A stretch of 64,000 nt of DNA from Bathynomus jamesi (taxonomy: Eukaryota > Arthropoda > Malacostraca > Isopoda > Cirolanidae): the NCBI GenBank assembly GCA_023014485.1, contig JAJOZX010000198.1:919001-983000 (forward strand). The letters are read 5' to 3'. Position 1 is the stretch's first letter; the number at the start of each line of letters is the position of its first letter. Shown here one piece after another: positions 41,424-53,087 of the stretch. Under the pieces are notes generated by a model. It worked only from the letters and a program-made list of their open reading frames with translations. It made no database searches and had not been told where the DNA came from. Position numbers and translations under genes: made by a program.

Positions 41424-42155
41424 CAGGGTGGGCCGAAAGTCTGGATCCATAGGAAAATATTTATTTTAATACATAAATTACAACAAATGGTAAATACTTA
41501 AAATGAATATCAACTTTAATTCGTAAATGCGTATCCGTGATACTGTACAGTAGTTCGTACTCCAGTATAAATACTCAAATACTTTTTTTATTTCAGCCCA
41601 GAAATGGCTTCGAATCTAACAACAGAAGACCGGGTAGAACTTGTGCTCATGTACGCAAGACAGGGCGCTACACACAGAGAAGTTGCTACCGAATTCAATA
41701 GAAATCATCCTGATAAGCATCCAGTAACACATGCGACTGTTGGCAAGTTGTTTAAACGTTTCAAAGAAACAGGAAGTGTACATGATCGACGGCGTTCTGG
41801 TCGTCCAGAAACTGCAACTGATGAAAATACCTCTGCAATGGTATGTGAAACTTTAACGAATAGTCCAGTAAAGTCAACAAGAAGATTATCAAATGAAACA
41901 CGCATCTCGAGAACTTCAATTCGAAGAATTATTAAAAATCATAAATTCCATCCCTAAGTGTCTCGATGTCAGAGGCCGCCAATTTGAGCATTTGTTATAA
42001 TTTGTTGTTTATACTGGAGTACGAACTACTGTACAGTATCACGGATACGCATTTACGAGTTAAAGTTGATATTCATTTTAAGTATTTACCATTTGTTGTA
42101 ATTTATGTATTAAAATAAATATTTTCCTATGGATCCAGACTTTCGGCCCACCCTG
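41424..42155 (+). mobile_element. Internally deleted mariner-like element (second family)
   Basis: Termini CAGGGTGGGCCGAAAGTCTG with TA on each side. The inverted repeat is long, about 150 bases, reaching through AATACTCAAATAC-type sequence near the ORF. Length 732 bp. Confidence 0.88.
41604..41957 (+). CDS. Mariner transposase, DNA-binding half only (117 aa)
   Basis: Intact frame MASNLTTEDRVELVLMYARQ with an HTH, then SVHDRRRSGRPETA (GRP linker) and a second HTH (STRRLSNETRISRTSIRRII), then a stop at HKFHP. The catalytic domain is completely absent. It belongs to a different family from the one at 39261 but has the same architecture. Possible repressor-type product; expression is not shown. 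Confidence 0.75.
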   Translation: MASNLTTEDRVELVLMYARQGATHREVATEFNRNHPDKHPVTHATVGKLFKRFKETGSVHDRRRSGRPETATDENTSAMVCETLTNSPVKSTRRLSNETRISRTSIRRIIKNHKFHP

Positions 42156-42163
42156 TATATAAT

Positions 42164-42660
42164 AATACACAGACTGTGCTTGGAACAAAAGAACCCTTCT
42201 GGGATATTAAATCTACTATGGTCCGAATAAATAAAAGTAAATGGCAAATACTAAAGTTTTTCTTTTTCATCATGGAATCCCAACGCGGGCAACGGGTCAC
42301 TAGCAAAGAGAGCCCAAAATATAGCTTCCCTCACCAGTTAGCTATTAAGCAGATAGGACCCAGCTTCGGGAGATGGTCTAGGGTTTAAAGCTAACTTAGA
42401 TAACTACAGTCAGAATCTCAATATACGCAAAAAACTCGTTACATTTACGTTAGATTGAGTTCACATCAAAGAAAAAGCGTAACTATTGTATTTTTAGCCA
42501 AAATCCAAAAATTAAACCTCAACTGGCAACATTCAGCGTCCACTGTTCCATACACAGTCTGTGTATTTGTATTATATACTGTAAAAGTTATCTCAGGGGA
42601 CCATTCCGAGTTGAGTCACATTACGTGTTAAGTGCCTCGAAAAGTGAACGCTCAAAGTTG
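42164..42660. repeat. Diverged copy of the 452-bp repeat unit
   Basis: ACACAGACTGTGCTTGGAAC onwards follows the unit at 30029-30480 through GGGCAACGGGTC and ATAGCTTCCCTCACCAG to AACCTCAAC, then a partial inverse copy (CAGTCTGTGTATT...GGGGACCATTC). Identity is roughly 80% by eye. Confidence 0.65.
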
Positions 42661-42721
42661 CCGGTTGAGGTTTAAGATATATGTACTTGTGTAAATACTT
42701 ACAGAGAAATATCGATAGTGA

Positions 42722-42920
42722 ACGCCCGATGGCTTAGTGGTTGCTGTGTCGGGCTCTGGGCGGTGAGGCTCTGAGTTCACTCGCAGTTGCTTGCATCGGA
42801 TGGGGTTGGGCCAGCCACTCACTCTTTTTTACTCTAGCTCAGGTGACCTTTGGAACACATTCACCCATCCTCCTTTTCCTGGAATGGAGAAATGAGCTTC
42901 CTGAACATTCAATAACAAAC
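42722..42920 (+). repeat. tRNA-derived SINE
   Basis: The head carries a pol III A box (GATGGCTTAGTGGTTG) and, about 45 bases later, a B-box-like GAGTTCACTCG. An unrelated body follows. No terminal duplication found. The tRNA ancestor is not identifiable by eye, and it is not an intact tRNA gene (no acceptor stem pairing found). Confidence 0.6.
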
Positions 42921-43014
42921 CCTTAGCTAAGTATCAAAACGATAATTTTATAAAAGACAAAAACTAAATAATGTTTAATACACTGTAATGTAATGTAATG
43001 TGTATTGTAATGTA

Positions 43015-43250
43015 ATATTTTTTATGCAGAAAGGATTTGTCAAGGGTGAATGCCAGCAAAAACGATCTCCTCCCACCCTATAGAAAGAAAAGGAGATAGT
43101 CGAAATCAAGGTCGTCGAGGCTATTAAAAACTATACTTTTTTTTAGTTTAAAAAGAACTTGTAGTATGTAAGATGCATGTATGTGGAGTGAGGAATAGAG
43201 GGAGAAGCGTGTGTTTAGGAGCATGCTGGACTGCAAATGTAATGTATAGG
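43015..43250 (+). repeat. Dispersed repeat, copy 1
   Basis: Matches 54983-55210: both share AATCAAGGTC, ATGCATGTATGTG-AGTGA, AGAGAAGCGTGTGTTT and GAGCATGCTGGACTGC. It follows the SINE and may be its tail or an independent element. Confidence 0.65.
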
Positions 43251-44010
43251 GAACGTTTACGAGCGCTCAAAACATAGCTGTTTCGATTCGAAAGAAAGAG
43301 AAAGGAATTCTATTTGTCTGTTACCGTTTTGCTCCAACAAGAATAATTAAAGTGAAAAATCAAAAGAAATAAACAAAATTGGGGCAGATGGCGTTTACGA
43401 GGTTTTGGAATAGTGTGTCACCATCAATATAATGTAGATATAACGAAAATTCATATACGATGGATTTATACATTTAACATTATTGGTTTGTCTAACTGCA
43501 TGGGATGAGATTCTATCCAGCGTCTCTATTTTACAGTAAATATTTCATGAATTATAAATTGTAAATTATATTTTTCATTAACGAGTGAACAATTTCAGTT
43601 TTAAGTGTACTTCTCCTATCATTTAACTTTATTATTTCATAAAAGGCCTCTTGTCCTCTCCTTTGTTCTACTTAACCTTTGAAAAAATTAATCTTCTTCT
43701 AATTCGTTCTAGTTATGGGAAAAAGCAAGTGTAGGTGTAAGTTGTTTCGCTCTCAGAACCTCTAGTTTCATACTTGCCAAACCTACCGCTAATCAACAAT
43801 AACATTATCAACACGAACAACATACAAATAATATTAAACCTTTCATGCTCAGACTGCACTAGAGTGCATCATTTAAGGCTAGATTTTTTAAAATTTTCCG
43901 TGGGGATGGGACATGCTCCCGCACCCCCTGGCACTGATTACAAATCCTACCGCTTTTGCTTTTCAAAATGTTGGTAAGTACAGTATGTAGTTTGAATATT
44001 TTACTTATGT
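43251..44010. other. Spacer without recognised gene
   Basis: Short open frames only. Confidence 0.4.
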
Positions 44011-44338
44011 TACGCGATCAGTGGCGGATTATCACTGAGGCTATTGAGGCTGAAGCCTCAGGCTCCCATGCTTGAGGGGCCCCCCCAATCAACTGAGTTT
44101 CGATGATATAATTCGAGATTTCGCAAACTTCTTCGTTTAAATATGACAGAGTACACAAACTGACAAATTCCCTGTTTTATTTTATGTTTTATAGGCCCTA
44201 AAGTAAAGTTTGTTTAATTCTGTTTGGTTTTGGCAAACGGCAAAATACAGTGTGTTAAGGTTCTTTTAAGTTTGTTTCTCAATTAGCCTGAGCACCGTAC
44301 ATATAATTCTTGTAAATGTACTATGTACTGTACAATTT

Positions 44339-46593
44339 AGGGTGGATCGATTTTACATTTTGTTCGATTTCCATATTCTAATAGAGACAAACACTTGCGC
44401 ATGCATGAGAAAATAGCCTCTGCAAAATCTTAGCTTAATAGGTAATCATCTTCTGCCCCCGGCAGAGCGATGAAAATCATATTTTAGTAGTCAAAAACGT
44501 ATTTTTCTTATAATTTTTAAAATATTTCAATATGCATCAAAATTATTCCTAATAACTATAAAGTCGATGAAAAAGACCTCATATGATCGTTTTTCCAAGC
44601 GCGTTGTCCTACGTTAATATCTTTTGCCCCCGGCAACAACGTCAAATGTTGAAAAAATAGGTAATTTATATACATATTTTCAGATCGGCTCTTTGTCTTA
44701 AATAATGCATTTATATATTTCCCATAGCATTTATATCGTTGCTTAGGCATGAAATAACACACACGCAAAATTTTATGACTCTAGAGTAATATCTTCTGTC
44801 CCCGAGAAAAGTCTAAATGTGGATTATAATTACGTTAATGCGATGTTATAAGTACGATAAGTACTAAGTACAGCTCCTCGCTTGCTAATTTTATAAAATT
44901 AGCAACCCAGAACTCACCACGAGGAGGTGGCTGTACGTCGAGTTCCACCCTATCCAGCCCCAACCACCCTTCCTTTGGCTGCATGTCGATTTACATACGG
45001 TAATCTTTCTTAGAATCAAATCGTGGAATTTTTGTTCGGGAGTGAAGACGGGAGCGGATGAATCCGTCCCTCTCTTCTATTCCACTTACACTGGCAGAGG
45101 CTTCGGTTACTAATTTGATGAGTCTCTCGACCGCTTGAGTATGACAAGGGAATAGTGGGATCAGTCCATCAGGCTGGTCTCCCGTCTCAACAAACTCTTT
45201 TATTCGGGTATCAGGTATTGTTTTTGTAACGGGGGGTTCGGTCACCTCAGCCGCTTGCCAGTTGATCATTTCGTAATAGTTTTGACTATCGTAGAGCAGC
45301 TCAGGCATGGCGAAGGCTCGAATTTCCCCCGCTGGTGATTGTTTTGATCGTGCTTTTAATATTCTTCTCCATCCCAATTCTCTTATGTGTTGCTCATCGG
45401 CATGTAGCATGGAGATCAAAATATTTTCTGGGTGAGCAAAGAAAGAATTTCTGCGGAGGACTTTGTTGGCGATTGTCTTAGATCTTTGAGGCATGGTCTG
45501 AGAGAGACGCATCATTTCGAAAAAATGTTTTGCGCCCTCAGTGAAACTGGAGTTTTTCTTTATCTTAAACCAAATTGGTGCGTAAACTGTCATAATGAAT
45601 CGCACAATTTCGTTGAAGGTGTTGGAGGGTTCACTGGTTGAAACATAGAGGCGCAGAAATCTATTTGCTGTTGTCAGCCACCTGGAATGCGCCATCTTAC
45701 CTGGATTTCGAGCCGCGAGAGCTGAAGAGCAGCTACCGCTCGACACTGCTCTGTAGATGCCTAACAAATATTTTTGGTCAGTGCTCAACTCGGCATCATC
45801 TATGTCAATGTCGGGAGATGGAATGGCATCGAATTCTGTAATTGGAAGTTTTTCGCAGTCGTTCAGTTGTTTTCCAACTGGTCCAGTAAAGCCCATTGGC
45901 CCAGTTGTTTTGCCGTCCAAGTCTTGAATGAGGTGTCGCAGTGATAATTCATTACCGTGTAATAGGCATATGATCCACTGAACTGGCCTTTGTAGTTTCA
46001 TTTCAATCATACGAATGGCTCCACCCTTTCGACCCGTGTTCACTGCGGTACCATCACAGCCGATAGCCACAATGTCGTCCGTGTTAATATTGTTAGTCTG
46101 CTGCTGCTGCTGGCAGCACTCACCAGAGATGACCTTTAAACCCTAGCCTAGAGTCATAAAATTTTGCGTGTGTGTTATTTCATGCCTAAGCAACGATATA
46201 AATGCTATGGGAAATATATAAATGCATTATTTAAGACAAAGAGCCGATCTGAAAATATGTATATAAATTACCTATTTTTTCAACATTTGACGTTGTTGCC
46301 GGGGGCAAAAGATATTAACGTAGGACAACGCGCTTGGAAAAACGATCATATGAGGTCTTTTTCATCGACTTTATAGTTATTAGGAATAATTTTGATGCAC
46401 ATTGAAATATTTTAAAAATTATAAGAAAAATACATTTTTGACTACTAAAATATGATTTTCATCGCTCTGCCGGGGGCAGAAGATGATTACCTATTAAGCT
46501 AAGATTTTGCAGAGGCTATTTCCTCATGCATGCGCAAGTTTTTGTCTCTATTAGAATATGGAAATCGAAAACAATGTAAAATCGATCCACCCT
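44339..46593 (-). mobile_element. Nested DNA transposon with ~446-bp inverted repeats
   Basis: Arms 44339-44785 and 46148-46593 are near-identical inverse copies starting AGGGTGGATCGATTTTACA. Between them lies one minus-strand transposase gene. TA flanks both ends; a longer target duplication is not clear. Identical short frames on the two arms are a product of the repeat. Confidence 0.8.
44991..46070 (-). CDS. Transposase of the nested element, D-x-x-x-x-NTG family
   Basis: 359 open codons. MAIGCDGTAVNTGRKGGAIR resembles an RNase-H-fold catalytic strand (Asp followed by NTG). It is followed by LQRPVQWIICLLHGNELSLR, HLIQDLDGKTTGP, HSRWLTTANRFLRLY, LGWRRILKARSK and PCHTQAVERLIKLVTEASA. These blocks are shared with many uncharacterised arthropod and cnidarian transposon proteins and parallel those of the transposase at 47514-49776. 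The N-terminal DNA-binding part is missing upstream, so the gene is probably truncated. Superfamily not certain; hAT-like is the nearest guess. Confidence 0.65.
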   Translation of the reverse strand: MAIGCDGTAVNTGRKGGAIRMIEMKLQRPVQWIICLLHGNELSLRHLIQDLDGKTTGPMGFTGPVGKQLNDCEKLPITEFDAIPSPDIDIDDAELSTDQKYLLGIYRAVSSGSCSSALAARNPGKMAHSRWLTTANRFLRLYVSTSEPSNTFNEIVRFIMTVYAPIWFKIKKNSSFTEGAKHFFEMMRLSQTMPQRSKTIANKVLRRNSFFAHPENILISMLHADEQHIRELGWRRILKARSKQSPAGEIRAFAMPELLYDSQNYYEMINWQAAEVTEPPVTKTIPDTRIKEFVETGDQPDGLIPLFPCHTQAVERLIKLVTEASASVSGIEERDGFIRSRLHSRTKIPRFDSKKDYRM

Positions 46594-46981
46594 ACAGTGT
46601 ACATGTACATGTATTGTTAATAAAAAACTTTAGAAAAAGGCCACCATATTCTTCATTGCCCCGGGGCCCGAGGTGTCTTAATCCGCCTCTGTACGCGATC
46701 ACTGTGTAAAACAGAAGAATTGTTGATAAATAGTTTTATATCGCAAAATGTTTAGGATGAGTTGTGGAATCGCTAAAAATAAATAAAAAACTGATAATTA
46801 AAATTGAGGGAGAGATTGCTTAGTGCTTGAAAGAATGAAGTGTTACAATTGCAGCGTTTCTAAGCAATAGCATGAATTGTGTAAAATACTCCTTGGGTTT
46901 TGAAGTCTTGAGAACTACCGGGCACGACTGGCAAATTCAAACTTGATCATACACTTATGCGAGTAGCGTAATCTGGTGCTT

Positions 46982-49900
46982 AGAGTGTGTCACTTTTGGA
47001 CTTTTTTTGAAAAGTTATGGTGTTTACCTCTTATATTGTGACAAATTGACCAAAAACCATGAATAAACCAAAAAAAGACCATCGGATAATATTTAGGGAC
47101 CCCGCCCCCCATTTGAAAAATAAGTCCCCCTATTCACTCAAAAAATGGTGATTTTTAGAGATATTTTTGGTTATAGTTTCCTTACTAATCATCGTATTTC
47201 AAAAAAAAAAATTCCAAAATATAGATGGGCTTAAATGAGCAACACTTTTTGGGTTTAGAGATTCAAAGTGGGAACAACTTTGCACATGTTTAGTAGATTA
47301 AAATTAGTAAATTTTGCAAAAAAAAAAAAAAATGACAACTGTAGACTTAAATTTTTATTAATCTAAAAAAATATGCAAAGCCCCATCGTTTTTTTTAATT
47401 TTTTTATTATGAAATACAAACACAAAACAATTTTAATCAAATAGAAACAAAGTGCTATTCTTGAAATTATAATGAAAAATTGTAAATGAAATGAAATTAT
47501 AAATGGAAAGAAATTACAAATTCAAGAGACCTTGTTTGAAAAACTTTGGGAAAACACGCCTGTTTTCCTCTACAACTTGAAGCAATGCCTGAAATTCACC
47601 TTCATCCCAACATGAGCCATGAAAATCCTGCAAAAATTTGATACCCCTTTCTGCAGTGTCATTAACAACCTTAGTTGAAGAGAGTATTCTCTTCATCCAT
47701 TGAAAATCATTTTTGCTGTCCCACGTTACAGCTGGAGTCCTTATCCAATCTCCCGTTGAACCAAGGACTTTGAATACAAACCATGAGTTTGGACCAACTA
47801 ATTGCTGAATTTTAATTCGTTCTTTTAGGATGGGAAATATCGGCTTACCCTGTTTGAATTCTGGTGGTTCATTGAAAGAGGAAAGTTTTTTGGCCACCTT
47901 TTCCTTTTCACTATGAGATAAATCTCCAAAGAGAGAAAGGGTTGCAAGTTCTTCAGATAGGTACCAGTAATGACCTTTTAGAGTGTTGAGGGCAGCTTCC
48001 GCTACTTCTATGTCAATCTTTTTGTACTGAACTAATTCGTTGTATAGGAGGAGGTCATTTTCAGGAGCCTCAAGTGGGTTGGTGACTGATAGCCAGTACT
48101 TGGAGTAGATCAGTGATGTAAACAACCATACTCTTTCCAGCTTTTTTATTGTAACATTATCATATCCGGCTTGGTCTGAAAATGCTAACATCTTATTCGT
48201 ATACAATATGACAGCCATCCATCTGGCGTGATGGAGAGCTCCTGGCTTGATCCAGTGTATTCCCCTGGCAGGAATTTCTCCTAAAACGAGCATAGTTGTT
48301 TCAGCTATCTCTTTGTAATCATCCCTGGGAAGGCTCTGGTTATCTTTGAGCAAATCTGTCATAAAATCTATGACGCATTTTTTCAGGTCCTTGACATGTC
48401 TGTCATTGATAGATAGCTGTTTGTAAGGTTGCTTATTATCTAGCTTCTCCCATATAACATCTCTGAAGGTCTTAAAAGATTCGTTTTCGGGTGAAGTAGA
48501 TTTTCCAAATACCTTTAGATACACTGCTGACAAAACTCGTTCTGCCATATGGTGGCGACAAGCGAGCCATAATAATTTTTTTCCGAAGAGGTCTTCCAGT
48601 ACTTTACAAGCCCCTTTTATCCAGCCAGTATTGGATGAAGTAGTATCGAATACCATTCCCTAAACCTTATCCTGTAATTTCCATTCTTAGATTGTGCTAA
48701 AAACAGTACAAGCTTGTGTCGATCCAGTTGAGACACCGATATCGGGTATCGAGAGGTTTTTCAACATTCTCTCCCGATATAAGTATTACCAATCGATCCT
48801 GCTTTCTTCCTGAAACATTCAGTATCATTTTGCTGTCCCAGTGGACTACACAATATTGAGGTGGGTTGAACGACTGTTTAATAGTGTCAGCAGTAGCTTT
48901 CCTCGACTTCTTCGCAGCTCGCGCAGAAGTACTTTTCGATAATGACATCTCTTTTAAATCTAGCCCAAATTCAGCTGCTACCACAGATGCAAATGTCGAG
49001 CGTTGTCCGAATGATAGTCCTAAACGATCAGGTGTATTAGATATTAATGTTGACTGTAGTAACTTAGGACGTTTTGATGGGCCTGGGCTCGGAGTAAAAT
49101 CATCTTCACCATTACTTGAGTCCACTAACTCGCCTTCAGATGATTCAAGTTTGTGTGTCTCTTCTTCTAATGCCTTTCGCTCTTTTTCTTTCAATTTTCT
49201 TCGTTCTTCACCTTCTATTCTAGCAGTCTTTTTGATCAGTTTGGCTACATAAGCTTTATCGATCGGACCCAGAGAATATATTCTAGCACTTCGCTGATCT
49301 TCCAAAAAGCGAAGATCCTCATTCTTCTGCTGTATAGTTCTCAATGTATTATTTTGGATCTCATTACACACATTTTCAGTTGATATATCAAATAAGTTAT
49401 CTAAACGAGACAGAAAAAATGATTTTGGGGTTTCATAACATTTCTTCTTTATATTTTTACCCAACTTCTCATGATCTTTTATCAAATCCCACAACATTTT
49501 TTTGGGTCCATTCTGCTTTCTAACGGATTTTGATGGTATGCCAGCCATAATCCACACCTTTTCTACCTTATCTAATACTTCAAAATATTTTCTTCCTTTG
49601 ACGCATTGTCACTTTTCATTTGATCCCTTCTCAAGAAGAAAAAGTGACTGAGAACTTCACTATTCGTTGGAAACATGCTTCCTTCTCTTGCGCATACATA
49701 TGTCTTCCACTAACTTTCCCAATAAAGAATCATATTTTCTTAGGTCTGTTCTTAATATTGGCTTACTGTTAGCCATGACTATTGACTAATTTTAATAAAC
49801 TATGAAATTAAGCAAATCTATAATAGAATTCTGAAAGAAAAGCAAATTTATCATACATTTGGTTATATTTGCATACTTTTTGTAGATAAAACCTGGAAAT

Positions 49901-50264
49901 ACTGTAAACAAATGTTATAGAAATGAAAGGAGGGAAAAATGTCATAAGGTCCACTCAAATATCAGCACCGTATACAACTAAAATAGTTTTAAAACGTTCA
50001 CAATAAGAGGATACCGTTATTCTCTACATTTTGGTAGCAAAAGTTTTGAAATACGATGATTAGTAAGGAAACTATGACCAAAAATATCTCCAAAAATCAC
50101 CATTTTTTGTGTGAATAGGGGGCTTATTTTTCAAATGGGGGCGAGGACCCCAAATATTACCCGATTGTCTTTTTTTTGTTTATTCATGGTTTTTGGTCAG
50201 TTTGTCACAATATAAGAGGTAAGCACCATAACTCTTTAAAAAAAGTCCAAAAGTTACACACCCT
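46982..50264 (-). mobile_element. DNA transposon with ~220-bp inverted repeats
   Basis: Arms about 46982-47205 and 50040-50264 are inverse copies (CTTATATTGTGACAAA and ATCACCATTTTTTGTG-type strings on both). The direct repeat CTGGTGCTT lies outside both ends (46973-46981 and 50266-50274), a probable 8-10 bp target duplication. Contains one transposase gene on the minus strand. Confidence 0.8.
47514..49776 (-). pseudogene. Transposase of the D-x-x-x-x-NTG family, frameshifted
   Basis: Begins at ATG 49776 (MANSKPILRTDLRKYDSLLG). A shift near 49680 leads to FPTNSEVLSHFFFLRRDQM. From about 49557 the frame is open (SKSVRKQNGPKKMLWDLIKD, then an acidic/basic coiled region and VVHWDSKMI) to a stop at 48697. 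It resumes at 48656 with MVFDTTSSNTGWIKGACKVL (presumed catalytic Asp), LLWLACRHHMAERVL, GALHHARWMAVILYTNKML, HYWYLSEELATLSLFGD and KVVNDTAERGIKFLQDF, to 47514. The 40-base gap at 48657-48696 could be an intron remnant or a frameshift. Related in layout to the protein at 44991-46070. Confidence 0.7.
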
Positions 50265-50274
50265 ACTGGTGCTT

Positions 50275-50536
50275 CAGTGTAATTCGAAAGGTGTGCGGTA
50301 AAAATGCCAGATGTTAAAATGCCGGAGGTAAGAATACCATAAGGTAAGGCCATAGATAATAATGTCATAGATTCAACATGCCACAATTCGCCAAATGGGT
50401 AAAAATACCATAGGTTGGTTTAGGCTGGTAAAACCTAACTAATACTATATACTATGTATACCTATACCATGACATTTTTACGTATGGCATTTTTTCCTTG
50501 TACCATTTTATTATTATTATTATTATTATTATTATA

Positions 50537-50573
<37 letters not shown>

Positions 50574-50589
50574 CTTATGTGATTTAACT
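50275..50589. other. Spacer with degenerate ATGCC-type repeats and (ATT)n
   Basis: Loose repeats of AATGCCAGATGTTAAAATGCC-type sequence at 50300-50410 and an (ATT)n tract at about 50512-50572. No gene. Confidence 0.45.
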
Positions 50590-51060
50590 TTGCTATTTTT
50601 ACATTTGTGGCACCTCAGTGAGATTCTTATTGGCTCGACCCACTTTGATCCTGTGATGTCACCTGAAGAAAAAGAAACGTGGTCACATGCACGAGGGAGA
50701 AGATTGGTTCAGAAGATCCCTCCAAGATGGTCATTGTCCACAATCCAGGGACAAAACAACCCCATGACTTTGTCACTACAAAGACGATATAATGTTTTGC
50801 AATCCTGGAGAAGAACCCAAATGAGTGGGAGGATGATGCCTCCTGTCGTGAAGGTAAGGCTATTATAGGCTCTCTTCGTATGGTCAACGACTTGCCTGAG
50901 AGAGTAGTCGCCCTCATCCAAGATTTCAGGTTTTTCAACGCATCACTTACCAGCGATGAATACCAAACGCAGCATCTTCTGCAAGTCATCGAGGGCCATC
51001 AGACCTTTACAAAGCCCACAAAGAAGGCAGAGGTAAAACAACAGCACACCGGACCATAAT
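50590..51060 (+). pseudogene. C-terminal fragment of a D-x-x-x-x-NTG-type transposase
   Basis: Around 50875-50990 it reads LRMVNDLPERVVALIQDF and HLLQVIEGHQTF. This matches KVVNDTAERGIKFLQDF and ALLQVVEENRRVF at the end of the transposase at 47514-49776, in the opposite orientation and clearly diverged. Upstream, several frames (SHFDPVMSPEEKE, IQGQNNPM) match the block before it. No element ends found. Confidence 0.55.
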
Positions 51061-51308
51061 GTGTGCTTTGGCAAGCATTATCCCACTCAGAGATGGGATG
51101 ATATTCAACTCAGATGATTGGTGTGAGTGAGACCCAAAACTAGGTGTCACACCAATAAAATTTAGGGAGAGTATGGGAAAAACCTCATTGTATTTGCCTG
51201 AGACCTAAATGTTATCGAATCTAAAAAAAAATTAAACACAAGTGTCACCAAATAACAGGTTAGTATTCAGAAAATTCGAAACTTCATTTTTTTAGAAGCA
51301 CCCTAACA

Positions 51309-51350
<42 letters not shown>

Positions 51351-52034
51351 TATAGCAATCTATATAACTATAGAAGTATAAAGTAAACTCTATAACCGGC
51401 CAATAATGCAGAGAAAGTAAAGAAAATTTAAATTTAAATGGAAATGTTCACATTTTATTCTAAATCCACTTTTCTGAACATACTTTACAGTACATCCAGT
51501 TTTGTTCAGTGGCATTTTTGCGTTCACACATTTCGTTTTTGTAAATCAAGTTAGAGTTTCGAAGTTCATCAGTGCATTTTAATTCAGTGACTCGGAGAAA
51601 GCCAAACACAAGATGCTCTTAAAAGGCAAATACGACAACCAACTGACCAGTGAGAAAGTCAAATAAAACGTTCGTAAAATTAGTTTGTTAATGAAGTAAA
51701 TTGATATTTGGCGTGACGTATTTTAGGTTTTAAAATATTTCGTTAATGAAAGTGAATTTATTTTATATTTTACATTTTAGATGAATCATTAGAACGCCAA
51801 CGTCCATTTGGTGCTTATTTCTCTATTGTGTTTTTCTGTCAAAGGGATAAATACTGAACATTACAAAATCTAGCAATAGTTTATAATTGGTTGAAAAAGT
51901 GATTTGATCCACTCTCCGGAAAAATGTTTTGAATACATATAGTCATTCCATATAATCATTTATTTATTCAATTACAGGAAAAATTATTCTTACAACCAAT
52001 TATAATTTTTTGCTGATTTTTTAAAAATTTACTT
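51061..52034. other. Spacer, AT-rich, no gene
   Basis: Contains TA tracts at about 51303-51352. No coding potential. Confidence 0.4.
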
Positions 52035-52316
52035 AGGTACTTCCCTGTTATCCCGGACCCCAGACTTTTTGCCAGTTGCCAGACTTTAATTTTGACACAG
52101 AATATTTTCGTTAAAACTAACGAAAATATCACGACTTAACCTAACCTTACCAACTAATTAGGTTAATTGAATGCCCGGTTAGGTAAACTGTACGCCCTTG
52201 ATAATTGGTTAGGTTAAGTCGTGTTATTTTCGTTAGTTTTAACGAAAATATTCTGTCAAAATTGAAGTCTGGCAACTGGCAAAAAGTCTGAGGTCCGGGA
52301 TAACAGAAAAGTACCT
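52035..52316. mobile_element. Foldback MITE with AGGTACTT termini
   Basis: Arms of about 115 bases pair almost completely (ATCCCGGACC, GACTTTTTGCCAGTTGCCAG, CGTTAAAACTAACGAAAAT). The centre carries ACTGTACGCCCTTGA and GGTTAGGTTAAGTCGTG, shared with 35433-35790. No coding capacity. Confidence 0.8.
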
Positions 52317-53056
52317 TTATTTATTTTGAGTTAAAATTATTTCTACAGTCAATTATAAATATTTCTGTTTATTTTTTAAATTTTACAAATGATAAAAATC
52401 GATTTTATTTCCTCGGCGAACTTTCTTCCACTCTTTCTTCTACTCTATAATAACTATGTTATTACAGAGTAGAAATGGACACAACTTTCTATATCGATGG
52501 TGATGTTGCAAAACCTCGTAAGTATCATCTACCCTATTTTTTCTTTCTTGTTTTTAAGTTTTTTGCTTTAATTCATGGTGACACAATCTTCCAAAAAAGA
52601 AAAATGAACAGAATCCACTTTTGTTACTTCTCCATCGTGACAATTCTGTTTCAAACATTCATAAGTGTTCCTTACATTACACATTATTAATTTTTTTCCT
52701 TCTGTAAAATTGTGTTCTACAACTTAATATGTTTTGAAATATTACTATCGCCATGCAGCTTCAACTCTGATAAGGTTTCCTCTGATAAGGTTTATTCTTA
52801 TTACTTTTAAGTGGCAGATATGGGGATGTTTGGTTTGGGTTCCGAAAAAGTTTATAGCTCAGTTTAAATTTTTTTTGCTTATTTTTAATATAATGACTTA
52901 TACTTTAATTTGTATCATTTTTTACTTCCGACAAATACATATTACATACTTTCAAATTGGCGTAATGTTCGTACGAATTGTCAGTAGCACTTACGGGTTA
53001 AAATTATATTTTAAAATCTTATTCGTACTATTTTTAACTTTTTATTTAAAGGTTTC

Positions 53057-53087
<31 letters not shown>

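Larger units (their letters stand above)
44019..46691. mobile_element. hAT-type element (non-autonomous) carrying a nested transposon
   Basis: Flanked by the 8-bp duplication TACGCGAT (44011-44018 and 46692-46699). Termini CAGTGGCGGATTA / TTAATCCGCCTCTG. After removing the nested element (44339-46593) only about 420 bp without coding capacity remain, so the hAT itself is a MITE. Confidence 0.85.

Noticed and set aside
44556..46376. Identical 70-residue reading frames at 44556-44768 (minus) and 46164-46376 (plus)
   Set aside because: They are the two arms of one long inverted repeat; no domain and no reason to think either is translated.
50627..50989. 120-codon minus-strand frame
   Set aside because: Antisense to a recognisable transposase fragment on the plus strand, which has the real similarity.
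52134..52225. GGTTAGGTTAAG strings as interstitial arthropod telomere repeats
   Set aside because: Only one or two units, as part of the foldback centre; no TTAGG array.
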